From DASSJT01 sp963715025 (GTDB lineage: Bacteria > Actinomycetota > Actinomycetes > Actinomycetales > Dermatophilaceae): a stretch of DNA of 64,000 nt. Shown here one piece after another: positions 16,694 through 25,541 of this stretch. The notes beneath the pieces were generated by a model, which did not search any database, was not told the origin of the DNA, and worked only from the letters and a program-made list of their open reading frames with translations. The position numbers and the translations under genes were made by a program. Each line of letters begins with the position of its first letter. Position 1 is the stretch's first letter. The stretch lies in contig CAVQQQ010000009.1 of assembly GCA_963715025.1 (NCBI GenBank), positions 992,001-1,056,000 on the forward strand. Direction: 5' to 3'.

Positions 16694-19162
16694 GTGACCC
16701 GCCGCCTCCTGACCATGCTCGGCATGGCCGCCCTGGTGATGGGCTCGGTGTTCGCGGTTGCCGTCGGCCGTGCCGCCCCGGCCCGGGCCGTCGATTCCAG
16801 CCCGGTCGTCCTGATCGGCACAGGTGGCATCACGTGGAGCGATGTCTCGCCGAGCGCTACGCCCAACCTGTGGTCGTTCCTCCGGGACGGGTCCAGCGCG
16901 GCGCTCACCGTGCGCTCGGTCAACACCAACACCTGCCCGGTGGACGGCTGGCTCGCCCTCTCCGCAGGCGAGCGGGCGGCCGGCACCTTCGACAGCGGAG
17001 ACACCAAGCCTCCCTGCCGGCCCATCGAGCCCCCCGACGGCACGAGCGTCGCGGGCTGGCTGGACTTCAAGGCGGCAGCCGCCGCGACGAAGTTCGACGC
17101 CAGGCTGGGGCTGCTCGCCGAGCGGGCGGCCAGGTCGGGGGCCTGCGTGCAGGCGGTCGGACCAGGTGCGGCCATCGGCGCCGCGCTCCCTACCGGCATC
17201 ATCAGCCGCTATGACGCCTTCAAGGTCTCCGCCCTCACCGCTGACCTCACCAACTGCCCGATCACGCTGGTCGACGTCGGCTCGGTACGCGACCCTGAAG
17301 ACGTCGACCCGGCCGAGCCACGGCCGGAGCAGTCGAGGGCCGAGCAGGTGCGCGCTATCGACGCCCGCATCGGACAGGTCCTGGATGCGGCCCCGGCCGG
17401 CTGGGACATCGTCGTCGCGAGCCTCGCCGACGCTGGCCAGTCCGAGCGGCTGCGGCTGGTGGCGGCCAAAGGACCGCACTTCGGGCCGGGCACCCTGGTG
17501 TCGCCCTCGACCCGCCAGCCCGGGCTCGTGCAGGCCTCCGACCTGACCGTGACTTTGCTCGCGCAGGCCGCCATCCCCGTTCCCGACTCCCTCGGGGGAG
17601 CCGCCCTGCAGCGTGATCCCGCGCCCAACAACTCCGAGGCGCTCGCCCACGAGCGGCTCCGCGACCTGGTCGACTACGACCAGGCGTCCCACGAGGTGCA
17701 CTCGCTCGTGCCGCCGTTCTTCAACGGCTTCGCCTACTCCCAGCTCGTGATCTATGCATTCGTCCTGCTCGTGTGGCGCCGCAAGTTCGGGTCCGACGCG
17801 ACCCGCGTGCGCCTGCTCGGCGTCGTGCGGACGGTGGCCGTCGTTGCCGCGACCGTCCCGGTCTCGACGTTCCTGGCGAATCTGTTCCCGTGGTGGCGGT
17901 TCAGCGTGCCGATGGTGGCTGTGGTGGCCTCCGTGGGCCTGTTCGTGGCCGCGATTTCCTGCCTCGCCCTGCTGACCCCGATCGGCCGCACCCTCATGGG
18001 ACCTCTGGCCGTCGTCTCGGGGGTGACCATGTCGGTCCTCGCCGTCGACGTGATGACGGGGTCACGGCTCCAGCTGTCCTCGCTGATGGGCCTGCAACCA
18101 GTCGTGGGCGGCCGGTTCTACGGCATGGGAAACGTGACGTTCGCCCTGTTCGGCACGTGCACGATCCTGCTCTGCATCGCACTCTCGCACCCGCCGGTCC
18201 TGGCCGGACGACCCCGACTCGCGGCAGCCATCGTGGGCGTGGTCGGGTCCGCGGCTGTCCTCGTCGACGGCGCACCGTTCTGGGGCGCCGATGGCGGCGG
18301 CCCGCCCGCCCTCATTCCCGGACTGGTCTACTTCGTGCTGACCATCCTAGGAGTACGCATGACCTGGCGGCGGTGGGGCGCGCTTGCAGGCGGCACCGTC
18401 CTGCTGTTCCTGCTCGTGGGGTTCCTCGACTGGCTGCGCCCGGTCGAGAGCCGCTCCCACCTCGGCCGCTTCTTCCAGACCCTGATCGACGGGGGGGCCT
18501 GGGACGTCATCACCCGCAAGTTCGCGCAGAACATGGCCATCCTCTTCGGCAACTACCCTCTGACCCTGCTCGTCCCCATTGCCCTGGCGTTCGTGATCTA
18601 CGTCCTGGCCCGACCCACGTCGTGGGGCTCGCGCGCCCTCCAGCGCTCGTTCGACCGGGCGCCGACGCTCCGCCCCGGGCTCGTCGCGCTCGCCATCACG
18701 CTGACCATCGGCTTCGCGATCAACGACTCGGGCACCGCCATCCCAGCCGTGGGCGCCACCGTCGCAGTGCCGCTGATCGTGGCGGTCAGCGTACGCACCC
18801 TGGAGGAGGAGTCGCGCACCAGACCAGGCACTCGGGCCGCAACCCGGGCAGCCACGCGCACCACTCCTACTCGGGTCGATCCGGCGCCTGCGGCTCCGCA
18901 GCCTGTGGTCCCGGCGCCCGCGCGCCCGCCGTCTGCTGCCCCACCGTCGTCTGTCCCGCCTACTTCCCCGCCGTCTGCTGTCCCACCGTCGGCTGGCCCA
19001 CCGTCTGCTGCCCCCGAGAGCCGCGCCGCACAGCGACGAGGACAGCGCACCACGCGATCAGGGACGCCCACGGAGCCACCAGCCGGCGGAAACCGAGGGT
19101 CAGGCTCTCGACACGCCGCGACATCGCGACGACGCGGCCTGGGACGTAGGCCCAAGCCATGA
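16694..19162 (+). CDS. Large membrane protein with N-terminal alkaline-phosphatase-like ectodomain and Pro/Ala-rich tail
   Basis: 822 residues from GTG 16694. A signal-anchor (residues 1-33) leads to a ~300-residue extracytoplasmic region starting VVLIGTGGITWSDVSP, then TCPVDGWLALSAG; this resembles the phosphodiesterase/alkaline-phosphatase fold but I cannot identify its metal ligands. Residues ~340-700 hold about ten membrane helices. The tail from ~715 is Thr/Pro/Ala/Ser-rich with a PPSAxPPS-type repeat and a basic end. Its position between GT-C and GT2 genes suggests a role in surface glycan assembly, which is inference. Its last ~200 bases overlap the 3' end of the convergent GT-C gene. 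Confidence 0.75.
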   Translation: MTRRLLTMLGMAALVMGSVFAVAVGRAAPARAVDSSPVVLIGTGGITWSDVSPSATPNLWSFLRDGSSAALTVRSVNTNTCPVDGWLALSAGERAAGTFDSGDTKPPCRPIEPPDGTSVAGWLDFKAAAAATKFDARLGLLAERAARSGACVQAVGPGAAIGAALPTGIISRYDAFKVSALTADLTNCPITLVDVGSVRDPEDVDPAEPRPEQSRAEQVRAIDARIGQVLDAAPAGWDIVVASLADAGQSERLRLVAAKGPHFGPGTLVSPSTRQPGLVQASDLTVTLLAQAAIPVPDSLGGAALQRDPAPNNSEALAHERLRDLVDYDQASHEVHSLVPPFFNGFAYSQLVIYAFVLLVWRRKFGSDATRVRLLGVVRTVAVVAATVPVSTFLANLFPWWRFSVPMVAVVASVGLFVAAISCLALLTPIGRTLMGPLAVVSGVTMSVLAVDVMTGSRLQLSSLMGLQPVVGGRFYGMGNVTFALFGTCTILLCIALSHPPVLAGRPRLAAAIVGVVGSAAVLVDGAPFWGADGGGPPALIPGLVYFVLTILGVRMTWRRWGALAGGTVLLFLLVGFLDWLRPVESRSHLGRFFQTLIDGGAWDVITRKFAQNMAILFGNYPLTLLVPIALAFVIYVLARPTSWGSRALQRSFDRAPTLRPGLVALAITLTIGFAINDSGTAIPAVGATVAVPLIVAVSVRTLEEESRTRPGTRAATRAATRTTPTRVDPAPAAPQPVVPAPARPPSAAPPSSVPPTSPPSAVPPSAGPPSAAPESRAAQRRGQRTTRSGTPTEPPAGGNRGSGSRHAATSRRRGLGRRPKP
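18943..19013. repeat. Imperfect ~15-bp tandem repeat shared by two overlapping gene ends
   Basis: Units related to CCGTCTGCTGTCCCA recur several times (CCGTCTGCTGCCCCA, CCGTCGTCTGTCCCG, CCGTCTGCTGTCCCA, CCGTCGGCTGGCCCA, CCGTCTGCTGCCCCC). The plus strand reads it as PPSAxPPS in the tail of the 822-residue protein. The minus strand reads part of it as GQQTVGQPTVGQQ at the C terminus of the GT-C protein. Period a multiple of 3 keeps both frames open. Confidence 0.75.
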
Positions 19163-20486
19163 CCAGCAGGCGGCCCAGCAGCACCCAGTCCAGGGCGCTG
19201 GCCGCCAGCACCGGGAGCGTTGCCCAGGCGAGCTCGTCGTACCACGGGAGCGAGTAGGGCGCGCCGAACGCGTACGCCGCGGACAGCACGAAGGTCACCC
19301 GCATCGCCTGGCCGACCAGCGACTCCGGCGCCAGGCGCGCGCTGATCCGCCAGAGGGCAACGACAAGCACGACGCAGACCACCGCGGACAGCACGACGAT
19401 GCCACTGCGGATCACCGACTCGTCGACGTGCCCCCGAAGCACCTCGAGGACCGGGCGCCATGGTGTCGCGAGCGAGATCGAGCGCCGTGCCCGCTCGAGC
19501 TGGGCGAAGACGTGCGGCCCGGCCCACCAGTGCTCCGCTGCCGTGACCACAACGAGCGCCCCGAGGAACGGCAGCAGCCGTCGCCGAAGAACGCTTCGGT
19601 CCCCCACACGCCACCACGCGACGACCACGCCGACGGCCGCAGCCCCGTAGGTGAACTTCGTGCCGAGGGCCAGCCCCGCGGCCACGCCCGCCAGCAGGGG
19701 CCAACGCCGCATCAGGGCAATCGTGGCCAAGGCGCATGCGGTGGCCAGAAGGTCGACATGTGCCCCCAGGACTCCCACGCCGAACACTAGCGGGTTGGCC
19801 GTCCAGAGCACGTCGACCCTCGAGCGGTCCTCGACCAGGCGCATGAGCATGAACCGCACGGCCAGCCACGACACCACGATGACCACCTGCCACACCCAGA
19901 CGACCTGGCGCACGCTGTCGCCACCGATCCACGCGGCCAGGCCCTGCAGCGCCGTGCCGAACGGCCCGTAGATGCTCGGCGTCCTCGTCCAGGGCGGCTC
20001 CACGGCGCTCACCACGGCATCGGCCCCGCCATGCCACTGATCCGGGCGCACGACCCAGGGGTCGCCGCCCTGGATCAGGATGCGCCCATACGCCGCATAG
20101 TTCGTGTGGTCCGCCGACCCGAATGGCTGGGTCGCCAGCGCGGCGACGGCCAGGACCAGCACGGTCGGCCAGCCCAGGTGGCGACGTGGGGGGCGCCAGA
20201 GACCGAGTGCGACCCCGGCAGCGCCGAAGAGGTACGCCGTGGCCAGCAGCACGGTGACCACCGCCGAGGTCGGCTGCCAGGCGAGCTCACCCGGCGCCCA
20301 GCCCCGTGGGCCCAGGCCGGGCTTGGCGGCGCTCGGGCCGAGCAGGCCCACCAGCACGAGCAGGCCAAAGGACGCGGTCAGCAGCCCGGCGCGCACTGTC
20401 GCGGGGCGGTTCGGGCGGCCACCGCCGCCGGGCACCGATGCCGCCCCGGCCCCCACGCCGGCGCCAGAGCGTCCGTCAGCGCCCAC
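18960..20486 (-). CDS. GT-C alpha-mannosyltransferase-like membrane protein (MptA/MptB-like)
   Basis: About 508 residues with twelve or so helices. Loop 1 contains SADHTNYAAYGR and GGDPWVV, matching the catalytic-loop pattern of polyprenol-phosphomannose-dependent alpha-1,6-mannosyltransferases (MptB type) that build lipomannan backbones in actinobacteria. Substrate is inferred from family resemblance. I prefer GTG 20486 (VGADGRSG), which overlaps the GT2 stop by 11 bases. An ATG at 20525 would overlap by 50 bases. The last ~17 codons consist of the repeat GQQTVGQP and overlap the tail of the convergent 822-residue protein gene by 203 bases. Confidence 0.8.
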   Translation of the reverse strand: MGADGRSGAGVGAGAASVPGGGGRPNRPATVRAGLLTASFGLLVLVGLLGPSAAKPGLGPRGWAPGELAWQPTSAVVTVLLATAYLFGAAGVALGLWRPPRRHLGWPTVLVLAVAALATQPFGSADHTNYAAYGRILIQGGDPWVVRPDQWHGGADAVVSAVEPPWTRTPSIYGPFGTALQGLAAWIGGDSVRQVVWVWQVVIVVSWLAVRFMLMRLVEDRSRVDVLWTANPLVFGVGVLGAHVDLLATACALATIALMRRWPLLAGVAAGLALGTKFTYGAAAVGVVVAWWRVGDRSVLRRRLLPFLGALVVVTAAEHWWAGPHVFAQLERARRSISLATPWRPVLEVLRGHVDESVIRSGIVVLSAVVCVVLVVALWRISARLAPESLVGQAMRVTFVLSAAYAFGAPYSLPWYDELAWATLPVLAASALDWVLLGRLLVMAWAYVPGRVVAMSRRVESLTLGFRRLVAPWASLIAWCAVLVAVRRGSRGQQTVGQPTVGQQTAGK

Positions 20487-21249
20487 GGCGCAGTCGCCGC
20501 CTCGCACGCCGGATGGCCAGGGCAAGCGCCACGTCGCGGTACTGGCGGGCCCGGTGCACCTGCCCTCGCCAGTCGGACCCGCTGACCCGGTGATGGAGCT
20601 CGCAGGGCACCTCGCGCACGGTAAGGCCGGCGGTGAGCACGTCGACGGTCAGCCCGACCTCGACACCCCACCCACGGGCCAGCGGCATAGCCGCCGTGAA
20701 GGCCCGCCGGGACATGCAGCGCATGCCAGACAGCGGCTGCACGGGCTCGAAGCCGGTGAGCTCGGCAACTCCCTTCCGCGCGAGCCGGACCACGAAACCG
20801 CGGCCGCCCCCCTTGGTCTTCTGCGGTGGGAGCGTGGCGATAGTCATGTCGACCTCGCGCGACAGCACCGGGGGGATGAGCACGCCCAGGTTGGCAGCGG
20901 ACGCCTCGAGGTCACCGTCGACGAACAGCAGGGCGCGCGGGGCGTCGCCGCGCCTGCGCTCTTCCTCGGCGACGACACCAGCCCCGGTTGCCATGGCGGC
21001 TGCCTTGCCCCGGTTGTGGCGGTGACGGGTCACGAGGGCCCCGGATGCTGCGGCGACCAGCGCGGTGTCGTCAGCACTCCCGTCGTCGACCACGACCACG
21101 AGGTCCACCCCGCCGATCTGGCGCACAGCGCGGATCGTGGCCTCGATGCGCTCGCCCTCGTTCTTGGCCGGGATGACCGCCGCCACCCGCCGCGGAGGCC
21201 CCGCAGGCGGCATAGGAGCGGGCCCGTCGAGGGGCGGGTCGTCCGGCAT
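20476..21249 (-). CDS. GT2-family glycosyltransferase
   Basis: 257 residues, soluble apart from a possible peripheral C-terminal basic helix (RRARRRLRRGR). The GT-A fold is clear: AAVIPAKNEGERIEATI at residues ~22-38, VVVDDGSADDT (nucleotide-sugar binding), and FVDGDLEA holding the DxD metal motif. The PLSGMRCMSRRAF segment is typical of the dolichol-phosphate-mannose-synthase-like/UgtP-like subgroup. It may provide the lipid-linked sugar donor used by the adjacent GT-C enzymes. One base separates its start from the DUF5926 stop, so they form an operon with the downstream GT-C gene. Confidence 0.9.
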   Translation of the reverse strand: MPDDPPLDGPAPMPPAGPPRRVAAVIPAKNEGERIEATIRAVRQIGGVDLVVVVDDGSADDTALVAAASGALVTRHRHNRGKAAAMATGAGVVAEEERRRGDAPRALLFVDGDLEASAANLGVLIPPVLSREVDMTIATLPPQKTKGGGRGFVVRLARKGVAELTGFEPVQPLSGMRCMSRRAFTAAMPLARGWGVEVGLTVDVLTAGLTVREVPCELHHRVSGSDWRGQVHRARQYRDVALALAIRRARRRLRRGR

Positions 21250-21250
21250 G

Positions 21251-22162
21251 TCAGCGGAGCGTTACCTGCCGGCTGAGCAGCCCGCTTCGCGCCCGCCGCT
21301 CCTCGGGGGTGAGGCTGGCCTTCGAAGCCAGCGCAGCGGCATACCTCGCCTCGAACGCGCCGAGCTCCTCCTCGTAGTCGGCCGCCGACTGGTCGGGGTC
21401 GAGGTCCCAGACCGGCACCAGCAGGCCGCACGCCCGGAAGGCACCCAGCAGACGGGTCTCGCCGCCCAGACCGGCTGTGCCGGCCGCTAGCAGTCGTGCG
21501 AGCGCATCGGTGGCGGCGTCCTCGTCGTCCGGCAGCACCAGCCGGATGTGGGCCCGCTCGCCGATGCGGCACCAGTAGGCCGACGGGACACTCGCCATCT
21601 TGACCGTGGGCACCACCGACTCGTTGGCCCGTTCGAGCGACTCCTTCGCCTCGCCCTCCAGCTCTTGGTCGCCGACCCAGAAGTCGAAGCCCTGGTGCAC
21701 GGTGACGTCGATCGGGTCGGACGAGTCGAGGAGGTCCTGCAGCCGCGGGGTGTCGACGGTCGGCATGGGCGCGGTGACGAGCGGCGCCCCGGCCTCCGCA
21801 GTGGCGGCCGCGATGAGCTGCTCCGCGAGGTCGCGCGAGGCATCGCCGCTGGCGCCGCCGGTCTGCGTGGCGACGAAGACCGTGCCGTCAGCGCGATGCA
21901 GGCCTGGCCACGCCATGGGCAGGACGGTGGCGACCGTCGCCTCGGCAGGAGCGCCCTCAGGAGCCCGGCCGGCGGCGAAGCGCACGATCGCCGTCGCGGC
22001 GGGGAGGATCTCGCGCAACGCGACCCAGTCCGTCTCGCCCGGTAGTCCCTCGAAGGGTCGGCGCTCGAACGCCACCTGTGCGGCGCGGGTCCGGCGAGGG
22101 GTGCCCGCGGCCTCGGACGATGGTGCAGAGGCGGCCTTGCGGCGGCGCGATGCCTTACCCAT
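21251..22162 (-). CDS. DUF5926 family protein
   Basis: 303 residues. The basic N terminus MGKASRRRK and the segment RRPFEGLPGETDWVALREILPAATA are the hallmark of DUF5926, an actinobacteria-specific cytosolic family that older annotations sometimes mislabel as SecA-like. No catalytic residues can be assigned. Start ATG 22162 is clear. It is the first gene of a likely DUF5926-GT2-GT-C transcript. The regulator ATPase gene upstream ends 39 bases away. Confidence 0.85.
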   Translation of the reverse strand: MGKASRRRKAASAPSSEAAGTPRRTRAAQVAFERRPFEGLPGETDWVALREILPAATAIVRFAAGRAPEGAPAEATVATVLPMAWPGLHRADGTVFVATQTGGASGDASRDLAEQLIAAATAEAGAPLVTAPMPTVDTPRLQDLLDSSDPIDVTVHQGFDFWVGDQELEGEAKESLERANESVVPTVKMASVPSAYWCRIGERAHIRLVLPDDEDAATDALARLLAAGTAGLGGETRLLGAFRACGLLVPVWDLDPDQSAADYEEELGAFEARYAAALASKASLTPEERRARSGLLSRQVTLR

Positions 22163-22201
22163 GGCGCAAACCCTAGTGGCCGCCCTTGGCGTCCTCCGTG
22201 C

Positions 22202-22687
22202 TCACCTGCTGCGTCGGCGGGACGGGCCACCCAGCGAGGCCCATACGGTGGTGCCCGCCCGGTCCTCCGTCACCCCCCATTCGTGGGCCAGGGAGCGGAC
22301 GATGCGCAGGCCTCGGCCCGAGGGCGCCCAGAGCGCGCGTGGCGCTGGTCTCGGAGTGGTCTCGCCGCCCCCGTCGGTCACCTCGATCTCGACGACACCG
22401 GCCTTGACCTTCCAGTGGACGCGCAGGGTGCCGTCACCGAGGGGGCGAGCGTGACGCACGGCATTGGCCACCAGCTCAGACGCGACGATCTCGGCCTCGT
22501 CGATGATCTCCTCGGGAAGCCCCCGCGCCTGCAGGTCCGCGACCACTGCCCGGCGCACGCGAGAGACGGACGCCGCCTTCCAGGCCGGCCGGATGGTGCG
22601 CGCCGGGTCAGCGCCCAGCGCACCTCCGAACTCGTCTGTGCCTGGCGGCACACCGCGCAGCGGGCGCGGCCCGCCTGCCTCGCTCAT
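22202..22687 (-). CDS. Anti-sigma-type histidine-kinase-like ATPase
   Basis: 161 residues, start at 22687 (MSEAGGPRPL). The HATPase_c_2 domain shows the N box ASELVANAVRHA (residues ~76-87, Asn binding Mg-ATP), the DGGG segment of the G1 box and GRGLRIVRSLAHEWG as the G2 region. There is no histidine phosphotransfer domain or sensor, as in RsbW/SpoIIAB-like serine kinases that bind anti-anti-sigma factors. The open frame runs to 23077, but that would overlap the GDPD gene. The partner anti-sigma antagonist is not in this window. Confidence 0.87.
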   Translation of the reverse strand: MSEAGGPRPLRGVPPGTDEFGGALGADPARTIRPAWKAASVSRVRRAVVADLQARGLPEEIIDEAEIVASELVANAVRHARPLGDGTLRVHWKVKAGVVEIEVTDGGGETTPRPAPRALWAPSGRGLRIVRSLAHEWGVTEDRAGTTVWASLGGPSRRRSR

Positions 22688-22743
22688 CGACCCTCCGAAA
22701 CCGGCCTCATCCCGTCTCGTGTCATGACGGAACGCCCGCCACA

Positions 22744-23589
22744 CTAGCCAATGCGGCGAATCTGGTCGATTACCTCCCTCGGTCGGTTGCTGATGATGCC
22801 CTCGACGCCGAGGTCCAGGCACAGCTGCACGTCCTCCGGCTCGTCGACCGTCCACACGTAGACGCGGTGCCCCCTCGCGTGCTGGTGTGCGACCGTCCTG
22901 GGCCATTTCCGGACGATGTGGATGTCGATCCCGGCCGTGTGCACACCCCGGGGCAGCGTTCCGTCCCGGAACCGGAGAGGCACCGTCTTCTCCATCACGA
23001 AGACCAGCGACACGTGCGGACTCAGCTGGCGCATCCGCGACAGGGCGATCTGCGAGGACGACATGACCGAGGCCCACATGCGGCCATCGACGCGGGGGCC
23101 GTCGAGGCCGAGGTCGGCGAGGACCAGGGCCAGGCGCCGCTCGACCAGCCCGGCATACCGGGTTGGGTGCTTCGTCTCGATCAGCATGCCCAGCGGCAGC
23201 TCGGTCGCGGCCGCCACGGTCAGCAGCCGGCGCAGCGTCAGCAGGCGCTTCCGGTCGCGGTCAGGGACCTCCAGGTCATCGGGGTGTGCCGCCTTCCAGG
23301 ATCCCCAGTCCATCCCTTCCAGCTCGGCAAGCTCAAGAGTCGAGACCAGACCGCGGCCGTTGGAGGTGCGGTTGACCCGCCGGTCATGGACGCAGACGAG
23401 GTGGCTGTCCGCAGTCAGGCGCACATCGCACTCCAAGCCGTCGGCACCCTGGTCGATGGCCCGCATGTACGCCTTGAGCGTGTGCTCCGGCTCCGCGCTG
23501 CTGGCGCCGCGGTGGGCAAAGACCAAAGGGGTATGCCGGGCGGAGGCGGCGGGGTGGGGCGGCACCTGCTTGTCACTGGCGCTGGGCAC
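22744..23589 (-). CDS. Glycerophosphodiester phosphodiesterase
   Basis: 281 residues from GTG 23589, no signal peptide, so probably cytosolic. The GDPD TIM-barrel motifs are present: FAHRGASSAEPEHTLKAY with catalytic HRG and PEHT at residues ~27-40, LECDVRLTAD with the metal-binding Glu and Asp, and VCVHDRRVNRTSNG with the second catalytic His. It hydrolyses glycerophosphodiesters to glycerol-3-phosphate and an alcohol. It lies 56 bases upstream of the ATPase gene on the same strand. Confidence 0.93.
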   Translation of the reverse strand: MPSASDKQVPPHPAASARHTPLVFAHRGASSAEPEHTLKAYMRAIDQGADGLECDVRLTADSHLVCVHDRRVNRTSNGRGLVSTLELAELEGMDWGSWKAAHPDDLEVPDRDRKRLLTLRRLLTVAAATELPLGMLIETKHPTRYAGLVERRLALVLADLGLDGPRVDGRMWASVMSSSQIALSRMRQLSPHVSLVFVMEKTVPLRFRDGTLPRGVHTAGIDIHIVRKWPRTVAHQHARGHRVYVWTVDEPEDVQLCLDLGVEGIISNRPREVIDQIRRIG

Positions 23590-23963
23590 GGCTCAATGCT
23601 GGCACGCCATCCTCACGGCTTTTAGGCGACCGGCCCGAGCCGGTCTCGGTGCGGTGCGAATGCCCGACTTTGTCCCGTTGCCGGGGTGGTGTCCCAGGGT
23701 CGGATGGATGGCACGACGGCCCTCCGCGTCGTCTCCCCAGGTGCGAGTCTGACCCGACGCTCAGCACGGTCGCCGCTCCCGCAAGCGGAGTGCTCGCCCT
23801 GGGCCTGCTCGCCTTCGCGATCACACAGCGCATGGGCGTGGCTGCCTGCGGAGTCGGCGCCCCCTGACCCTGGGTGCTCAAGGCCACGGCACTCAGGCGC
23901 TAGGACTCACTCGTTCGAGACTCCCGCGTGAAGCGCTCACAGGTGTGACAGGTTGGGCGTTCC
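23590..23963. other. 374-base gap with no convincing gene
   Basis: This stretch separates the divergent GDPD and sigma-factor genes. A 72-codon plus-strand frame (23649-23867) ends in a hydrophobic run (GVLALGLLAFAITQ) but lacks a ribosome site and recognisable homologues. It may be a decayed membrane protein. The gap should hold the sigma-factor promoter; no box stands out. Confidence 0.4.
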
Positions 23964-24449
23964 ATGGGTGTGATGCTGCCTCCGTTCCAGAGCCTGGTCG
24001 ACGCCCACTGGCGCGACGTGGCCCGGCTCGCCCATGCGCTCGCGGGACCGGTCGACGGCGACGACGTGGCCCAGCAGGCCTGGACCCAGGCCCTTGCGGC
24101 CTACCCCAGCCTCCGCTCGGCGGCCAACCTGCGGTCCTGGCTTCTCACCATCACGCATCGGTGCGCGATGGATGTGCACCGTGGCCGAGCCCGCCGGGCC
24201 GTTCCCCACGACGATCCCGCCGTCCTGGCCGAAGCCCCCACGCGCCCCGGCCCAGAGGAGGCACGTCCCGACGACGGCCTCTGGTCACGGGTCGCCGGAC
24301 TCCCGCAGCGACAGCGCGAGGCCGTCGTCCTCAAGTACGTCGCCGACCTCGACCACACAGCCATTGCCGCCTCGCTGGGCACCACCCCCTCGATGAGCCG
24401 CCGGCTCGTCAGCGACGCCCTCGCAACCCTGAGGAAGGACCTGCCATGA
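23964..24449 (+). CDS. ECF-type RNA polymerase sigma factor
   Basis: 161 residues. Region 2 is visible around DGDDVAQQAWTQALAA and LRSWLLTITHRCAMD (residues ~30-68). Region 4 is the C-terminal helix-turn-helix LPQRQREAVVLKYVADLDHTAIAASLGTTPSMSRRL. There is no anti-sigma gene beside it. Instead the ogt gene starts inside its stop codon (ATGA), so sigma factor and DNA alkyl-repair enzyme are translationally coupled. That pairing suggests control of an alkylation or related stress response, an inference from context. Confidence 0.9.
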   Translation: MGVMLPPFQSLVDAHWRDVARLAHALAGPVDGDDVAQQAWTQALAAYPSLRSAANLRSWLLTITHRCAMDVHRGRARRAVPHDDPAVLAEAPTRPGPEEARPDDGLWSRVAGLPQRQREAVVLKYVADLDHTAIAASLGTTPSMSRRLVSDALATLRKDLP

Positions 24450-25111
24450 GCTACTACGGCTCCCGCGCCCTCGAACCCACCGACCCGTCCGGCCCGACCG
24501 TCCCCGACCGCCAGGACGTGCTCATCGATGCGCTGTCGCACTTCGAGGTCGCCGCCCGGCCGCCCCGGCTCGACCCCACCGACGTCTCGTACGTCGTCGA
24601 GGACACCCGGATCGGGCGCATGCTGTTGGCTCGCAAGGACTCTGGAGCGCTGGTGGCCAGCTCGTTCGTCCCCGACAACGAGTCCGAGGAGCGCGTGCTG
24701 TCCCGCCTCAGCCGAAACGTCTCGCCGCGGATCCTGCGGCAGCCCAAGCCGCTGGACGAGATGCGACGCGAGCTCGCGGCATACCTCGAAGGGCGCCTGC
24801 GGGAGTTCAGCGTTCCCGTCGACCTGGCCCTCGCCTCCCCCTTCCAGCGGGCCGTGCTGAGCGCGCTGCCTCGGGTCAACTACGGCGAGCGCGCGACCTA
24901 CGGCCAGCTTGCGAGGTGGATCGCGCACCCCAGCGCCTCGCGCGCCGTCGGCGCTGCCCTGGGCGCGAACCCCCTCTGCGTGGTGGTTCCCTGCCACCGG
25001 GTGGTCGCGTCGAGGGGCGCCCTGACCGGGTATGCCGGTGGGCTGGCCGCCAAGGAGTACCTCCTCGCACTGGAGTCGAGCCACCAGGCCGAGGCCGATT
25101 CACGACGATAG
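24446..25111 (+). CDS. ogt: Methylated-DNA--protein-cysteine methyltransferase
   Basis: 221 residues. The N-terminal ribonuclease-H-like domain (~45-120) precedes the DNA-binding active domain, where PCHRVV (Cys 183 as the methyl acceptor) follows NPLCVVV. The NYGERATYGQLA helix and the arginine finger segment ASRAVGAALGANP are intact. It removes methyl groups from O6-methylguanine in a suicide reaction. An N-terminal extension of about 45 residues is longer than in Escherichia coli Ogt. Translation is coupled to the sigma factor by a 4-base overlap. Confidence 0.95.
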   Translation: MSYYGSRALEPTDPSGPTVPDRQDVLIDALSHFEVAARPPRLDPTDVSYVVEDTRIGRMLLARKDSGALVASSFVPDNESEERVLSRLSRNVSPRILRQPKPLDEMRRELAAYLEGRLREFSVPVDLALASPFQRAVLSALPRVNYGERATYGQLARWIAHPSASRAVGAALGANPLCVVVPCHRVVASRGALTGYAGGLAAKEYLLALESSHQAEADSRR

Positions 25112-25175
25112 GGATATCTAGCCGCAGCCTTAGAGACCGCTATCGAGCGGCATCGTCACTCGAGGGCGGGCACGG

Positions 25176-25529
25176 TCAGGACCGCGAGTGGTCGGCTCGT
25201 GCCGCCACCAGGCTGAGCACGTCGTAGAGGACCCGGTGCACCGGCGTGTCGGCGCCGGATCGCGCCCCGAGGCGAGCCACAGCGCCGGTCCAGGCCTCGA
25301 GCTCGGATGGCCGACCTAACAGCAGGTCACGCTGGAGCGATGACGTGGCCGCCTCGGGCTGCTGGTCGACGAACGCCATCGTGGCCTCGACCACGTCGTC
25401 GGGCAGCCGCACCCCACCGGCGTGGGCCACGGCACCGATCTCGCGCATGGCCTCCTCGAGGAGGCGGCGGCCGTCGCGCTGGATCGCGTCGAGGTGGGCG
25501 CCTCGGGCGACGAAGGTGACGTCATGGCC
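25176..25529 (-). pseudogene. panE (2-dehydropantoate 2-reductase) remnant
   Basis: An open frame of about 118 codons with no start codon. It begins GHDVTFVARGAHLDAIQRDG, matching the end of the N-terminal Rossmann unit of ketopantoate reductases (the preceding nucleotide-binding GxGxxG part is gone). It then jumps directly to the C-terminal helical domain (EEAMREIGAVAHAGGV, SSLQRDLLLGRPSEL). Roughly 180 residues of the middle are missing, and about 22 at the N terminus. Upstream the frame runs into the palindromic repeats at 25542-25651. An in-frame deletion derivative rather than a frameshift, it cannot be catalytically active. Confidence 0.8.
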
Positions 25530-25541
25530 GCAACTGGCACG

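Noticed and set aside
15617..17701. A 694-codon minus-strand frame across the GT-C and large membrane protein genes
   Set aside because: The composition is Arg/Gly/Pro/His-rich and lacks membrane or catalytic motifs; the real genes are evident in other frames.
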